Positions 10,823 through 21,871 are shown, numbered from the stretch's first letter. The stretch is DNA of 64,000 nucleotides from Bimuria novae-zelandiae CBS 107.79 (GCA_010015655.1 ML976734.1:220023-284022); one strand, 5' to 3'. Made by a program: numbers and translations. The notes: generated by a model not told the origin, from the letters alone.

Positions 10823-12931
10823 ATGGAATTCGTATCACAATCGCAACACTATATGCTACTGAGCCTTCGCCGTCCAATACATCGCGTAATCCGACAAAAG
10901 TGTTGGGTGGGTCTTCTCATTAACCACCATGAAAAGCGGCATTTGCATGGTCATTCCCATTATAAAGCGCTCGGGAAAAGAGAGTTCCGCCTTTTACGTG
11001 GAACACGCACAAACGACGGCAGGATGCAGGGCGAACTTCGTACGTTTCCAGTAGATTCGACAGCCACTCCATGGTTCAACGCTATTTCATATGCTTGGGG
11101 GCTGCCAAAATTCCAGAATGCGATCCAGGTTGGCGAGTCGCAGATTCCGATACCTGACTCTCTCTTCTCGTTCTTAAGCATGAAGTTGAATGAGGAGTCG
11201 TGGTGGTGGGCGGACTCTGTTTGCATCAACCAGGCAGACGATCTGGAAAAAGCCCATCAAGTGCCTTTGATGAAAGACATTTTTCAATCAGCAGGCAATA
11301 CATATGTCTGGCTCGGGGAGAAGAGTGATGATAGTGATGAAGCTTTAGCATTTTTGAATTATATGGGGAAGGAGTTTTGGCGCGAGTGCGAACAGTGCCC
11401 CTCTGTACGGTATCCGTCTTGGATTCAAGCATTGGCATCCAGGGACGGAGAACATCGGGCGAAATGGGACGCAGTTGAGCGTCTTTTCCAACGGCCATGG
11501 TGTGTTGGCTACCACCTCTACTCATAAGCTTAACTAAAGCTGACTGAATCTCTTAGGTGGCGCCGAGTATGGACGGTGCAGGAGTACATCGTCTCTGGAT
11601 CTATAGAAATCTGGTGCGGCAACAACACAATCAGCGGCCCGATTTTCAACAAAGCCTTGTCGGCGATTTGGGCTTGCCACAGAGCAACAGGCACTTTCAG
11701 ATACGAAGCCCAATGGAACCGCAACAGGATTCTCGAAAAATATAACATCTACTGGCCAAACCCTTCATTGACTGCTTTGTTGGCTTATTTGGGAGATCAC
11801 TTCTCCACTGATCCCCGAGATCGAATCTATTCCCTTGTAGGTCTGGTCAGCGATGCCGACATACTCGGCAGCCCGAATTATGATGCTTCGGTTGCATCAC
11901 TCTACACGAATTTCGTGAAGTCTTTTGTGGACAAACACAGAAGTCTAGACGTCATATGTTTTGCCACTAGGTTCACGGACCCTGAAGACACACGCAGTGA
12001 GGAGAAACTCCCATCATGGGTGCCTAATTGGAGCGTACCTGTGACGCCACTCGTTGTGCCACTGATGGTTAGTCAAGGTGCACGCGAACACATCGGCAAC
12101 CTGAGACCGCATTGGGCATGCAAGCATTCTGCTTCCTATGCAGCGTCACTTGAACAAAAGCCTGAGGTCTCCTTTTCTGCGAACTTGAATGAGATGAAGA
12201 GCCATGGCATCATTCTCGACGTTCTGGATGGCCTCTCCCAAGTATCGAGCTGGGCAACGCCGACGACCAACGAACAACGCAAGCATGATGCTCTGACACA
12301 GCCAACATCCATCCATCATCTACCTACTCGCAGGCTTTTACACCGAACCGCGCAAAGAAATGTCGATATCGTTGAGTCCGTCATGCGATGTTTGGTTCTG
12401 GACCGCAAAGATCATTATATGAACCACTCCGCTCCCCCAACTCGGTTTATAAGCGAGTTACGTTCATTAGTTGATGAGGCAACAAGAGGAAAAGCCCAAA
12501 AATTCACACACTTTAAAACGTGGTTCCAGGCCAACAGATTTTTTAAAGTGAACGGATCAGACCTCGATACACTCTTCAAAGGAACCTTTAGCCCACGAAT
12601 CCCCAGCGCGCATGAGCTGCCCGAGCCCTCGTATCGGTCTGATATTTCAGAACGACAAACTTTCGCTTCCAGGTTTCACGACACCGCCGTCAAAATGGCA
12701 ATGCGCTTCGCTGTCACTGAACATGGCCTACTGGTCATGACTCCGAACCGTTCAAAAAAAGGCGACGTCATTAGCATTTTGTACGGATGCAGTGTTCCTG
12801 TCGTCCTTCGCAAGTATGACAAGACCGATCAGTACCAGTTCATTGGCGAGTGCTATGTTGATGGTTACATGAACGGAGAAGCACTTTCTGGAGACCCTAA
12901 TTTCGAGCAGCATACTTTCAGCTTGGTATAG
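10823..12931 (+). CDS. HET-domain protein (heterokaryon incompatibility type)
   Basis: Exons 10823-11499 and 11557-12931. The 57-nt intron (donor GTGTGT, acceptor CTTAG) joins RPW to WRRVWTVQEY with correct phase. The protein is about 683 residues. The N-terminal half is a HET domain (PF06985): FRLLRGT, then FNAISYAWG, then WWADSVCINQAD, then YVWLGE, then RPWW..VWTVQEYI after the splice. The C-terminal part ends with MRFAVTEHGLLVMTP...GDVISILYGCSVPVVLR, the usual HET C-terminal region. ATG 10823 is the first in frame; the open frame extends a little further upstream without an ATG. HET proteins trigger cell death or growth arrest after fusion of genetically different hyphae, but many paralogues have no tested role. 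No partner gene such as a NACHT or het-s-like gene is adjacent. The gene lies between two pogo-type elements. Confidence 0.9.
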
Positions 12932-13655
12932 CATAAGAGCAGGGTCGAAATCAATATGTGCCTAGGTACATCAGTTGCCTCCCCGCGCCTCTAGTGCCTG
13001 CACTGCCTGGAGTTCCGGCCGCCTCGCAGTGGAGCTTTTATTGCTCAACAAACCGCAACGCGGGTTGAAAGAATAAATCAACGTCATAGACATGCCACGA
13101 ATACCACATTTGGACAAGTCTGCGGGGTACTTCTATGACGGTGTCGATAAAGGGCTTAAAATTGAGCTCGAAGGTGCAGGGGTGGGTATGGGCATTGTAC
13201 GCGCCACGAGAGAGAGAGAGAGTTTCACATGATCCCAGCCTTCTGATATCCCATGAACTCCTACAAGCCCTTACTAGGGTTACGCGCCACGATTGGTATG
13301 AGGAGACGCGCGGCAAGCAATAAGCCATGGGGCTAAACCTCGGGACCTAGGTACATTAGTGCAGAAGACTGGATTACGCCTCGGTGGTTTAGATTGTCGG
13401 GGAAGGGGAAGGAGAGTGGGCATGTGCGATAAGAGTGTGTTGATTGATCATTGGGACGGGCCGACGGGCTTGTGGAGACTTTTGCGGGATTTTCGATTCA
13501 GGGTTTTCGTTTATCGTCGCCAACGACTTGAATCATGCGAGACACAGCAACTGAGGATTACGATAATCAAGGTTTCTGAGGATTCAAGCATTGCATCGAC
13601 GTCAATTGGTGTTGGTATCTGTCACATTGAAATCTCAAGTGCTTCCACGGTGCTA
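12932..13655. other. intergenic, nothing recognised
   Basis: Short open frames on both strands have no motifs. A GA run (gagagagagaga) lies near 13208-13221. The next feature is the TA that flanks the second pogo-type element. Confidence 0.35.
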
Positions 13656-13810
13656 TAACGTGTCCGTGCGCGTGATGAGCCACTTCGCGTGATGGGCCAC
13701 CAACACCAAAACATCTCTACGAGAAACGAGGCTGTAGAGCTACACACAGTAGCTATTATCACGAGATTTCTTTATAGAAGTACTATATTAATACTTGCAA
13801 TTAACCTGTG

Positions 13811-15900
13811 CTATTTATATTTACTTAGAAGCTTAACGTTGCGACCGCGCCGCGTGGTCTTGGGTGGAGCTACTAATACGGCACCTAAGGCTTCCTTAGT
13901 AGCTACAGCGTTAACCACACGTTTCTGGCGCTTGTTACTTTGTGTAGGTGGCTGCGAGGCTTTTCTCTTACCCTTCTGGGTAGATTGTAGAGCTTTTGCT
14001 GCGTCACGAGCCTCTTTCTGGCGAGCGCGCTCTGCTGCCTTCTCAGCCCTCTCCTTCTCCCTAGCTACCTTGGCGGCCTCCCGCCCCACACGCTTCTCCT
14101 CTGCAATTTTCTCCTTGTACAGCTTAGCTGCCTTCCTTAACTCAGCTGTCTCTGCTTTTCGAAGCTTTTGCTCCTTTTCCTCTTGCTCCTTCACAGACTG
14201 GCGTACACGAGCCTCCCTGACCTTCCTCGGTGACCAGAGGACTGCTCCCCCATGGTACTCTTAACGCTGCTAAAGGTTAAGACGCTTGCCCTTCTTCTTA
14301 TGCTTCTTCTTAACTAGTAGTGCCTCCTTAAGCCCGTTNNNNNNNNNNNNNNNNNNNNNNNNNNNNNNNNNNNNNNNNNNNNNNNNNNNNNNNNTTCCTC
14401 TTGCTCCTTCACAGACTGGCGTACACGAGCCTCCCTGACCTTCCTCGGTGACCAGAGGACTGCTCCCCCATGGTACTCTTGACGCTGCTGAAGGTCAAGA
14501 CGCTTGCCCTTCTTCTTATGCTTCTTCTTAACTAGTAGTGCCTCCTTAAGCCCGTTGATCTCGTGGTGAAGTAGCTCATTTTGAACTGAGATGTGGTGAA
14601 GTGAGCGGCTGAGCTTCTGCGCGTCTTTACTGGCCTGATTCTCTACTGTAGCTCGTACGAGGCGATCTAATTTACGCCAGTTAGATCCACTGAGTACTGA
14701 CGTAGAGCTCTCTCGTGATTCCTGCTCATCTTGGGTGGTTTTGGCAAATCTTTTGAGTATAACCTCTGGGTTGAAAGGTGATATGCTAGTAGCCTCAAAA
14801 GACTTGAGAATCGTCTCCTCCTGAAGGGAGCTTGCCCAGGCCTTTTAGAAGAGAGGGAAGAAGTTTCCTTTTTTAATTAGAATTAGGCCTTGGCTCTTTT
14901 AGAGGTAGGTCGTGAGCTCAGCGGAGTAGGCTGATAAGAGAGGCTTAAAGAGCACCACATCAAGTGGCTAAAGCGTATGCGTCGAGTGAGGAGGAAGTAT
15001 AGCTAGGAGGATCCTATTCCTGTCGCAATAGTCAATAAAATCCATAGTAACATGAGATCCATGGCCGTCAAGGATAAGAAGTCGGTAGGATCGTCGAGCT
15101 TTTGCCTTAGTGTAGCGATCAAACACCTGCTCAAGCCAGGCAAGGCCGATATCGTTGTTTGTCCAGCCTGAGGGTGAAGAGGAGACGTGTACGCTATGCT
15201 TTCCTGCCTCGATATCCTTAACCCAGCTTGATTGGATGTCCTTGTTGGTAGACTGGTAGATAAGGCTTAGCGGCAAGGCTGATCCATCAGCGCACACGCA
15301 TGCTAGGAGGGTAATCCATTCGCGAGAGCCATCTTGTAGAGATGCTCTAACCTCCTTCTTCTCCCACATACGTCTGCTGAACACTCGTTTCGATCGGCCA
15401 ATGATACCGATAAGGAAGCCTTTCTCATCCATATTGTACGTGTGACGAGGCTCAATACCATATTCCTTGATTTTATCACCTAGGATATTAAAATACAGGC
15501 TGTATTTATCCCCTGAGTCGGCTTGGTGGCGATTGCTGTCCATACCAGTTGCCCATCGCGAGGTAAGATGGATGCTGTGCCGATTGATGAAGCGCGTAAC
15601 CCAGCTCTCGCTCACTAGCTCCTTGGCTATTGTCGACGCGAAATTTCGTATTATCTCTCTTGTAGGTAGTAGGTGACGTGCTGTGAGTCCTTTTATATAT
15701 TTAATAAGCTTTGCCTCTTGTTGTGGAGCAAGCTTTTGTTAGTTAATAATCTTTAATGCGTGTGGCTGTGTTGTAGCATAGTGCCTTCGCATTAAAGTTG
15801 AGCGAGAAACACCATACTTTTTAGCTACTTTTCGGTACGAAAACTATTCGCTAGGGCTTAGCGATATTAGATCTGCAAGCGCGTCGTTAATTAGAGCCAT
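13811..15900 (-). pseudogene. pogo-type transposase, interrupted by a few stops
   Basis: Reading on the minus strand from ATG 15900: MALINDALADLI, a helix-turn-helix (VAKKYGVSRSTLMRRHY), a CENP-B-like second DNA-binding region (LLPTREIIRNFAS), then an open stretch (15615-14968). That stretch holds the DDE core: HTYNMDEKGF (first Asp), RLLILDGHGSHVTMDF (second Asp) and the third acidic region around DRNRILLAILPPHSTHTL. A TAG then stands where the family has Gln (THTL-stop-PLDVVLF), and the frame continues to a Lys/Glu/Ala-rich tail ending at 13811. Other stops also fall at Gln or Trp positions (near 15840 TAG, near 15745 TAA), so the lesions look like C-to-T transitions and not indels. The gap at 14339-14394 prevents a complete reading. 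Confidence 0.85.
14177..14556. repeat. 162-bp sequence duplicated on both sides of an N gap
   Basis: 14177-14338 and 14395-14556 are the same 162 bases, separated by Ns. They differ at three sites, all transitions (A/G, A/G, T/C). Either a real tandem repeat was collapsed in assembly, or two allelic or paralogous contig ends were scaffolded together. Confidence 0.85.
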
Positions 15901-15990
15901 AATGGTAGAGTTATGAGGTTGTGAAGTTTGAGTGTTTTGGCGTGGGTGGCCCATCACGCGAAGTGGCTCATCACGCGCACGGGCATGTTA

Positions 15991-16344
15991 ACCTTTAGAT
16001 TAGCAAGGGGATCCTCGGTTCGCGTGGCGCCACTCGCTCAACAAGCAACTACTTGGCTCTCCTGACGAGTTTCATGGGGGCCTGGCGCCACTCCAGCTTC
16101 GGTTTGGGGAAATCGGCCTTGAGTGGAAGTTCATGCGCACTTCCTGAATGTGAGGCGCAAGAATGCGGGAGGATATCTCATGATCCCAACTTGTGGTGTT
16201 GAGAGTCAGGTCAATGTTTTCAATGTTTTCTAGGTAACGAACGTACATATTCTGTCGCAAAGGCTAATGGCTCCTGAAAAGCCTCACAACGGTGCTTGTG
16301 GATACGACGAGCTGTCTCTATTTTGGATACTGTCTCGCACTGTT
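15991..16344. other. intergenic, nothing recognised
   Basis: This lies downstream (3' side) of the minus-strand hydrolase gene. A short imperfect repeat (caatgttttcaatgttttc) lies near 16213-16231. Confidence 0.35.
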
Positions 16345-17481
16345 TCAATAATTGCTCTTCTTCACGACCGAGACCTCTGGAAACCTATCCGGCTCTCCCC
16401 CTTGCAGCAACGACCCTCCCACTTCGCCTGCAAAAGCCCCATTCATCCACTCCGCCGTGTACGCCACCAAGATCTTCACCAACTCGGCCGGCTCAATCGT
16501 GCCCAGCATGTCCGCAAGCGCCGTCGTATTCTGCCCAGCTCCCTGCAGCAGAACAAGCGCATCCGTGTAGCTCATATGCGTCGTGTTCGCGACTTCAACC
16601 CAGAGCTTCGGACCATTCAGCCGCTCCCACCCGGTGGGATCGGTAGCATTTGGCTGTGTCACGTACATCACTGGCTGAGACACTCCCGACGGAGGCAGGT
16701 CGACGAAGAGGAGACCCTGGTCCCAATTGATTGCCCCGCGAAGGCGAGGTTCCTGACTGGCGGCGACCACGGCGGCAATACCTCCCATAGAGTGCCCTAG
16801 CATTGCAACACGGTCGGTCGGGAACGGTCGGGCCCCGCGATGAGGGAGAAGTTCGGCCATGGCGGTCGCGTTGCTCAGCTGGTCAATGATGAAGGATACG
16901 TCGGCGACGCGAGGATATATATATGAGATAAGTTCTTCCCTTGTAGGGTTTGGTGTAGCATTGTGGTAGACGGTGTGCCCATCAGGGTATTCAATGATGT
17001 TGGCATCCTCGGGGTGGTCTATGGAAATGACTGTGAAACCCTCACTGGCAATGGCAGAGGCGACGACACTGTAGAAGAGTCGGGGGGCAAATACGCCAGG
17101 CGAAAAGAGCAGAATACGACCCTCATCTACGGTGGAGCAACCGCCGAAGTCCTCGGGGCACACTGGTAGGCGAGCCTGCTGGAACAGGGGTGAAAGGTTC
17201 TCGGAGATGTCGAATTGGGATTGGAGATATGGTCCTTGGTGTTCGGCAGTTTTGTTGGGCATGTAGGGCACATATACCGTGGACGCGCACTTCGCAGGCT
17301 GAAAGACCGACAACATCAATGCCCGAGGTGTTGGCGTGGAGGCATTAATGTCGTTGCGGGAGTAGTCGATGAGTGGGCCGTTGGTCATCGTGACATTGAA
17401 CTTCCCCGGTGGGTTTGGAAGTAGGTAACTTGCACTCGTGCTGGCTAGCAGCAGTTTGAGAGCTAATAGCATGGACTGCAT
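16345..17481 (-). CDS. secreted PAF-acetylhydrolase-like alpha/beta hydrolase
   Basis: A single-exon gene of 378 residues with ATG at 17481. A signal peptide covers about residues 1-18 (LLALKLLLASTSA). The core is an alpha/beta hydrolase of the plasma PAF acetylhydrolase / lipoprotein-associated phospholipase A2 type: strand and oxyanion region ILLFSPGVFAPR, SIDHPEDA, nucleophile elbow GHSMGG (Ser231), INWDQG (Asp254) and TTHMSYTD (His302). The Ser-Asp-His order and the 23-residue Ser-Asp spacing match the family. Several N-glycosylation sequons (NAT, NKT, NTT) fit secretion. The expected reaction is hydrolysis of short or oxidised acyl esters, possibly of phospholipids; the true substrate is not shown by sequence. 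The upstream neighbour on the same strand is a Zn2Cys6 factor, which may or may not regulate it. Confidence 0.85.
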   Translation of the reverse strand: MQSMLLALKLLLASTSASYLLPNPPGKFNVTMTNGPLIDYSRNDINASTPTPRALMLSVFQPAKCASTVYVPYMPNKTAEHQGPYLQSQFDISENLSPLFQQARLPVCPEDFGGCSTVDEGRILLFSPGVFAPRLFYSVVASAIASEGFTVISIDHPEDANIIEYPDGHTVYHNATPNPTREELISYIYPRVADVSFIIDQLSNATAMAELLPHRGARPFPTDRVAMLGHSMGGIAAVVAASQEPRLRGAINWDQGLLFVDLPPSGVSQPVMYVTQPNATDPTGWERLNGPKLWVEVANTTHMSYTDALVLLQGAGQNTTALADMLGTIEPAELVKILVAYTAEWMNGAFAGEVGGSLLQGGEPDRFPEVSVVKKSNY

Positions 17482-18133
17482 ATCTGCAATTTTCGTTGTA
17501 CCTCAACTGCTTTGTCCAAGGATCAATGTTGAGGGCAGGGAATAGCTGAAGAAGTGTGGTCGAGTATTGATGAAAATGGGCTTTATATCGGACAAATGAG
17601 GTTCTCGATGTGATGAGACAGCGATTAGATAGGGAACAAGATATTCGACTTGGCGTACGGACTCGCGATGAGATGGATCGGTTGGACTGTCCTCGGACTT
17701 GGAGAGGAATGTTCTGAGAAGTAAATTAACTATCCGGTGGTGGTGAGAGACTATATACTGCAGAGCCAGTATATGGCATTTCAACTTCTTCATGTTCGCA
17801 AGGCTACACGTTTTTGGAGAGGCTGAGCCTCAGCGCGATACGTCGTTCCGCGCTACCCCTGCTAGACGTACATGCCCCGCATCCTCCCGCATCTAATGCC
17901 TGCAGAACGTAACGGTAGCGTTTCATAGCTCCCGTACGACACCTTTCCCTTCTTCCCAACCTGTCCGAAGTGATTAACTACTTGTTAGTAGGCATGCAAG
18001 AGCATTCAAACTTTCTTGTGACTCGCATGCCAGAGAATGTTCTCTGCGCCCTCTAACACCTCAGTGCACATGCTTAGACCTTACTGCAATGGCACTTTCA
18101 GTCTCCAAAAGCCTCTGGCTCGATCGACATTCA
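17482..18133. other. promoter region of the hydrolase and 3' flank of the Zn2Cys6 gene
   Basis: No gene is recognised. A 96-codon open frame on the minus strand at 17503-17793 has no motif and probably lies in the 5' leader or promoter of the hydrolase gene. Confidence 0.35.
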
Positions 18134-19852
18134 TCACAATCCGTAGAGCTCTACAAATCTACCTCTAGGCTGTCCGCCTACGAAGATATCAGCCGCCACG
18201 TCTATGTCTTCGATAGTGAGGTCTGGTTTTGCTTTTAACGCAACGTTCACTCTTCGCACCAGCTGCTCAGCTAGGGTACATGTCTCCTCTCTGTCTTGGA
18301 AATGATCAAGGACCATCGGCATGTCCAGTACGACGCCCCACACAACCACCATCGCATGAGCAAACAGGCGGTCATGCTTGCGAAGTGGCAACGTATCCAC
18401 AAAATCGGCAGACATCAGGATATTATTCACAAGCCGGAACGTCTCGTTGGTCTGGGGCCCAAAGCTTGACCGAAAGCGAAGAGGGACGCATCGCTCGGCC
18501 GCGTAGTCGCCTTGCACGTCACTACTATTGCACATTTCTTGTAGGCGCTGGTCCAGTCTAAGCAGTAAGAGGCGGTTTTGCCAGTAATACGCGAGTGCTT
18601 CAAAGTCCTCCACCGAAGCGAAATGCAGACTCTGGCCGAGAGGCAAGGTGGCATCAGGATTTTCCGACGGGCGGACTTTGACGTTCTGCAAAAGCCGCTC
18701 CTCAGCTCTCGCATCGTGCAGCATAAGAAGGAATTTCGAAAGCTCGAGCGCGTCGAGGAAGAGCTGAGTTGGTGGGAACGGTTGAAGCCGCAGTGAGCGA
18801 ACGAGGCCTACGAGGCGCGGGATTCGAACGAAAAGCTCACTCCCGATTGCTTTAATCTGTGATCGATCGGTGTCGTTTTCGTCGTATGCAATCCTTTGTT
18901 TACCATAATACCCCCGAGGCATACCCTCAAAAGGCGAGGGTGTGCCCTGAATACATGCCATAATGGCAGAATCACAAGCGTGGAAATCGAAGATCTCCCT
19001 CGCGAGCGGCGATACTGGATACGTATCCGATCTTGCTGCTAGGATCGCACCTAACCCTTCGACGTGTGCACGCATGGGAATGCCATGCTTTCGTAAAGCG
19101 CCCTCGAAATGGGCCAGCAGCCCCACCGACGCAAGCATGTCGTCGCTCACCTCTCCACTTTGTGAATGTGAGCGAAATTTCGCTTTCACGGCGTTGAGGG
19201 CGAGCGCCAGCGCTTGGTAGCAGTCGCCAGAAGTAAGTTTTGGTATGCCTTGGGCGTAGGCGCAAGCTGCGACAACAGCTTTTATAGATAGATCAAGTGC
19301 CTGCGTGTGCCCGACGTAGGCTGGTAGATGGCGGAACCATTCTTTCTCTACCTTCTCTTGGTGGAGCGTGTCGAGGGCGCGAATGATAAGGATTGTCTCC
19401 GCCGACTGAGGTTTATGAATCAACAGTGCGTCTCCCTGTCTAAACGTCACATTGTGAGAACAGCGTAACTTGGTTCCTTTATTGGAAAGCGTATTCGAGT
19501 CCTGTACCCCGTTCTGTACAGCGATTGGCCTTGTGCGTGCCACCGTCCGTAAAGGAAGCTCGACGATGATACGCGAAACGATGTCCCCGTTTTTGGTGGA
19601 CTGAAGATCTGCTGTACCAGTTGAATCCTCGTGTCTTGGCCGACCTAAAATTGTCTGCCGGACTACACATGGAATGCCCAATTTTTTACACCGGTAGCAA
19701 GGCGTCTCAACCGTTCGGAGCTCCCCTGGGCCCGGGATCTCGGCCTCGCTTGGTAACTCGCATCGAATGCGCCTCTCACGACAGCCCAGGCAGATCAAGC
19801 GGGAATATGAGCCTCTCGGCCGCGTAGTACCTGCAGGTCTTCGCTCCGGCAT
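18134..19852 (-). CDS. Zn2Cys6 transcription factor
   Basis: An intronless 572-residue frame with ATG at 19852. The N-terminus has a fungal binuclear zinc cluster: C21, C24 and C31 in CLGCRERRIRC and C52, C55 and C62 in CYRCKKLGIPC. The inter-half loop of 20 residues is longer than the usual 5-12. A basic N-terminal tail precedes it. The rest resembles the fungal transcription factor middle region in layout (helical, with SVGLLAHFEGALRKHGIPMRAHVEGLGAIL similar to fungal-specific factor blocks), although no second domain is certain. It would act in the nucleus on CGG-type sites. Its targets are unknown; the adjacent secreted-enzyme genes on the same strand are candidates only by proximity. Confidence 0.88.
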   Translation of the reverse strand: MPERRPAGTTRPRGSYSRLICLGCRERRIRCELPSEAEIPGPGELRTVETPCYRCKKLGIPCVVRQTILGRPRHEDSTGTADLQSTKNGDIVSRIIVELPLRTVARTRPIAVQNGVQDSNTLSNKGTKLRCSHNVTFRQGDALLIHKPQSAETILIIRALDTLHQEKVEKEWFRHLPAYVGHTQALDLSIKAVVAACAYAQGIPKLTSGDCYQALALALNAVKAKFRSHSQSGEVSDDMLASVGLLAHFEGALRKHGIPMRAHVEGLGAILAARSDTYPVSPLAREIFDFHACDSAIMACIQGTPSPFEGMPRGYYGKQRIAYDENDTDRSQIKAIGSELFVRIPRLVGLVRSLRLQPFPPTQLFLDALELSKFLLMLHDARAEERLLQNVKVRPSENPDATLPLGQSLHFASVEDFEALAYYWQNRLLLLRLDQRLQEMCNSSDVQGDYAAERCVPLRFRSSFGPQTNETFRLVNNILMSADFVDTLPLRKHDRLFAHAMVVVWGVVLDMPMVLDHFQDREETCTLAEQLVRRVNVALKAKPDLTIEDIDVAADIFVGGQPRGRFVELYGL

Positions 19853-20448
19853 CGAAGCGAAGAGCTTCCCTGCAGATTAAGGAGGCGGGCGAATTTGAAC
19901 AGTTCGTCAGGAAAGCTTGGTTGAGGTTCTTGAAAAGTAGACATGAAAAAGTCAATTGTTGCTTGCTGCTGAGTATGTAGTGACTGAGCTCGCTAGTCGT
20001 GACTGCTTGACCTCTTCGTAGTGGTGTTACGTCGCCAGAGAGGCTGAGTCGCGCAAAAGCCCCAACCTGCTAGTCCAGGTACATGCACGGACATATTTAC
20101 TATAAACCTTTAGCCCAATTAGACGGGCGGTAAGGAGTAGCAGTATAGAGCTGGTTAGCTCTATAAGCCAAAACTAAGCTACTTATGAAACGCTAAGGCT
20201 GCTCGGGAGTATTGCCGCCATCTACCGCCCACCCAGTCTGGATGGAAGTTCAGATCCACGAGAAATATATACGGTATACCTAGGGTATACTTAGCAGGAG
20301 TAGCAGAAGATTCGCCATGCTGTGGTCTGACTGAAACATGAAAAAATGTTGGTGTTTTGCAGGTGGATTCAAGCAATCCATGGATGCATTCAGCAGATGA
20401 CATATAGTAGCATACCATTGCCTCATCCCCTACCAATGTAGAACAAAT
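19853..20448. other. intergenic, nothing recognised
   Basis: Upstream region of the Zn2Cys6 gene and 3' flank of the glycosylasparaginase gene. It holds one 85-codon minus-strand frame (20179-20436) with no motif. Confidence 0.35.
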
Positions 20449-21516
20449 CTACGCTTGCATCCTGATCGCCTCCACAACTGGATTGACCGGCGGCACACGT
20501 ACAACTTCCGTAGCATTCATATTTCCCCCTCGAAACGCGTACGTAAACGTCCAACCCGACCCCGCACCCCCATGCTCTCCCTTTGCACTTGTAACCACAA
20601 TCCCACTCGCCGTCTGCGGAAATTTCCTCAAGATCCTCTTCACCGCATCCTCAGCCGCTTCCTTCGGGCTCATACCCAGCCTCAAGTTCTCCACCGCCTG
20701 GTAGCACGGAAGGAAGCGCATCATGATGTCTCCATCGCCCGTAGCACCACACCCACCCACTTCACCGTCAACGTACGACCCGCTCCCCGTGATAGGCCCA
20801 TCGCCAACGCGCCCAGGAACTTTCCACGTCGCTCCGTTCGTGGACGTCCCTGCGGCCATAACGCCGGACGCGTCGATCGAGATCATAGAAATAGTATCGT
20901 GAGACGCTTGCGTAGCGTCCGGATTAATCGCCTTCTTATACCCAGGCGCCGAGGAATTCAGCGACACGCCCGTGTACGGCCCACACGAGGTCTTCGGATC
21001 CGGAAACACATTGGTCCTGTAGTTCGGCTGGCAATTTTCCTCCCTCCAGGCTGCACAGCGCGCCTCTTGCTCCGGGGTAGAAAGATTGCTTGCGCGGAAA
21101 CCGTTGGAGATGGCGAATTGGGTGGCGAGGTCGCCTGCGAGCATGGTGTGCGTTGTATATTCCAAGACGGCGCGGGCGACGGCGATGGCGTCGCGGATGC
21201 GGCGCAGACCGGCGACAGAGCCGCTCTTCATGGTGGTGCCGTCCATGATCATGGCGTCGAGAGTGGTCTCGCAGTTTTCGTCGGGGGATCCCCCGTAGCC
21301 GACGGAGCCGTCACATTGGTTTTTCTCGCATGTCGCGCAGCCGATTTGGACAGCGTCCAGAGCGGAGGTGGTGGGGTTCTTCAGCGATAGAAATGCTGCA
21401 TCTGTGGCTGCGGTGAAGGGGCCTCCCCACGTGTTGATTACGAACGGGAGACCTGGTGACCCTTGCGCGGAAACACGCAGGGCCAGTAGACTAGCAATTA
21501 CCACGACACGCGTCAT
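20449..21516 (-). CDS. N4-(beta-N-acetylglucosaminyl)-L-asparaginase (glycosylasparaginase), Ntn hydrolase
   Basis: An intronless 355-residue protein with ATG at 21516 and a signal peptide of about 17 residues (VVVIASLLALRVSAQG). The family is plain: WGGPFTAATDAAF near the N-terminus, SVGYGGSPDE, DGTTMKSGSVAGLRRIRDAI, then the self-cleavage site SHDTIS with nucleophile Thr208. The beta subunit follows with MAAGTSTNGATWKVPGRVGD, GSGSYVD and GGCGATGDGDIMMRF. The precursor cleaves itself before Thr208 to make alpha and beta subunits. The enzyme then splits the GlcNAc-Asn bond during glycoprotein breakdown, in a vacuole/lysosome-like compartment or outside the cell. Length matches the animal enzyme (about 346 residues). 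A 311-codon antisense frame over it is a shadow. Confidence 0.93.
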   Translation of the reverse strand: MTRVVVIASLLALRVSAQGSPGLPFVINTWGGPFTAATDAAFLSLKNPTTSALDAVQIGCATCEKNQCDGSVGYGGSPDENCETTLDAMIMDGTTMKSGSVAGLRRIRDAIAVARAVLEYTTHTMLAGDLATQFAISNGFRASNLSTPEQEARCAAWREENCQPNYRTNVFPDPKTSCGPYTGVSLNSSAPGYKKAINPDATQASHDTISMISIDASGVMAAGTSTNGATWKVPGRVGDGPITGSGSYVDGEVGGCGATGDGDIMMRFLPCYQAVENLRLGMSPKEAAEDAVKRILRKFPQTASGIVVTSAKGEHGGAGSGWTFTYAFRGGNMNATEVVRVPPVNPVVEAIRMQA

Positions 21517-21871
21517 TGTAGTAGCGTTGGCTTAATGTGTCCACGGACGGTGCAAAGCTCGAACTTACAGGCTTCCAATTGTTCCCAAGCGACAGAATTC
21601 CGCGGGTCGCTACAACCTTTTGTAGGGATGGCAGGTCTTGAGGTTGAACCAAATGCTCCACACCAAGATGATAAGCCAATGATAACCCGAAGTGATATGC
21701 AAGAGGTAACTATATCCGGTAGGTGCCAAGAGACCCGAAGCCCTGCGGAAACCACCTTGGGATTAGCAAAGCTGTACTACACGGGTCGAACAAATCCTAC
21801 ATTGATATCAAACCGTTAAACATGTCATTGCCTTTGAACTGCGGTCATTGCCACCCGATACCTCCTGGGCT
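21517..21871. other. short intergenic region upstream of glycosylasparaginase
   Basis: 355 bases separate the NoxC stop codon (21872) from the glycosylasparaginase start. I see no gene in it. Confidence 0.4.

Larger units (their letters stand above)
13658..15988 (-). mobile_element. second pogo/Fot-type DNA transposon, lightly mutated, with assembly gap
   Basis: A 2.3-kb element flanked by TA at 13656-13657 and 15989-15990. Its inverted ends read ACGTGTCCGTGCGCGTGATG on the left and, reverse-complemented, ACATGCCCGTGCGCGTGATG on the right, with similarity over roughly 50 bp. It carries a transposase on the minus strand. It contains 56 undetermined bases (14339-14394) bordered on both sides by the same 162-bp sequence. 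It is not related closely to the Fot1-like element at 8675: its TIRs differ and it is far less degraded. Confidence 0.88.

Noticed and set aside
13689..14264. 191-codon plus-strand frame
   Set aside because: It is antisense to the Lys/Glu/Ala-rich tail of the minus-strand transposase, which explains its openness.
20455..21390. 311-codon open frame on the plus strand over the glycosylasparaginase gene
   Set aside because: Arg/His/Pro-rich composition without motifs, and the opposite strand encodes a clear enzyme with signal peptide and nucleophile. It is a shadow frame.
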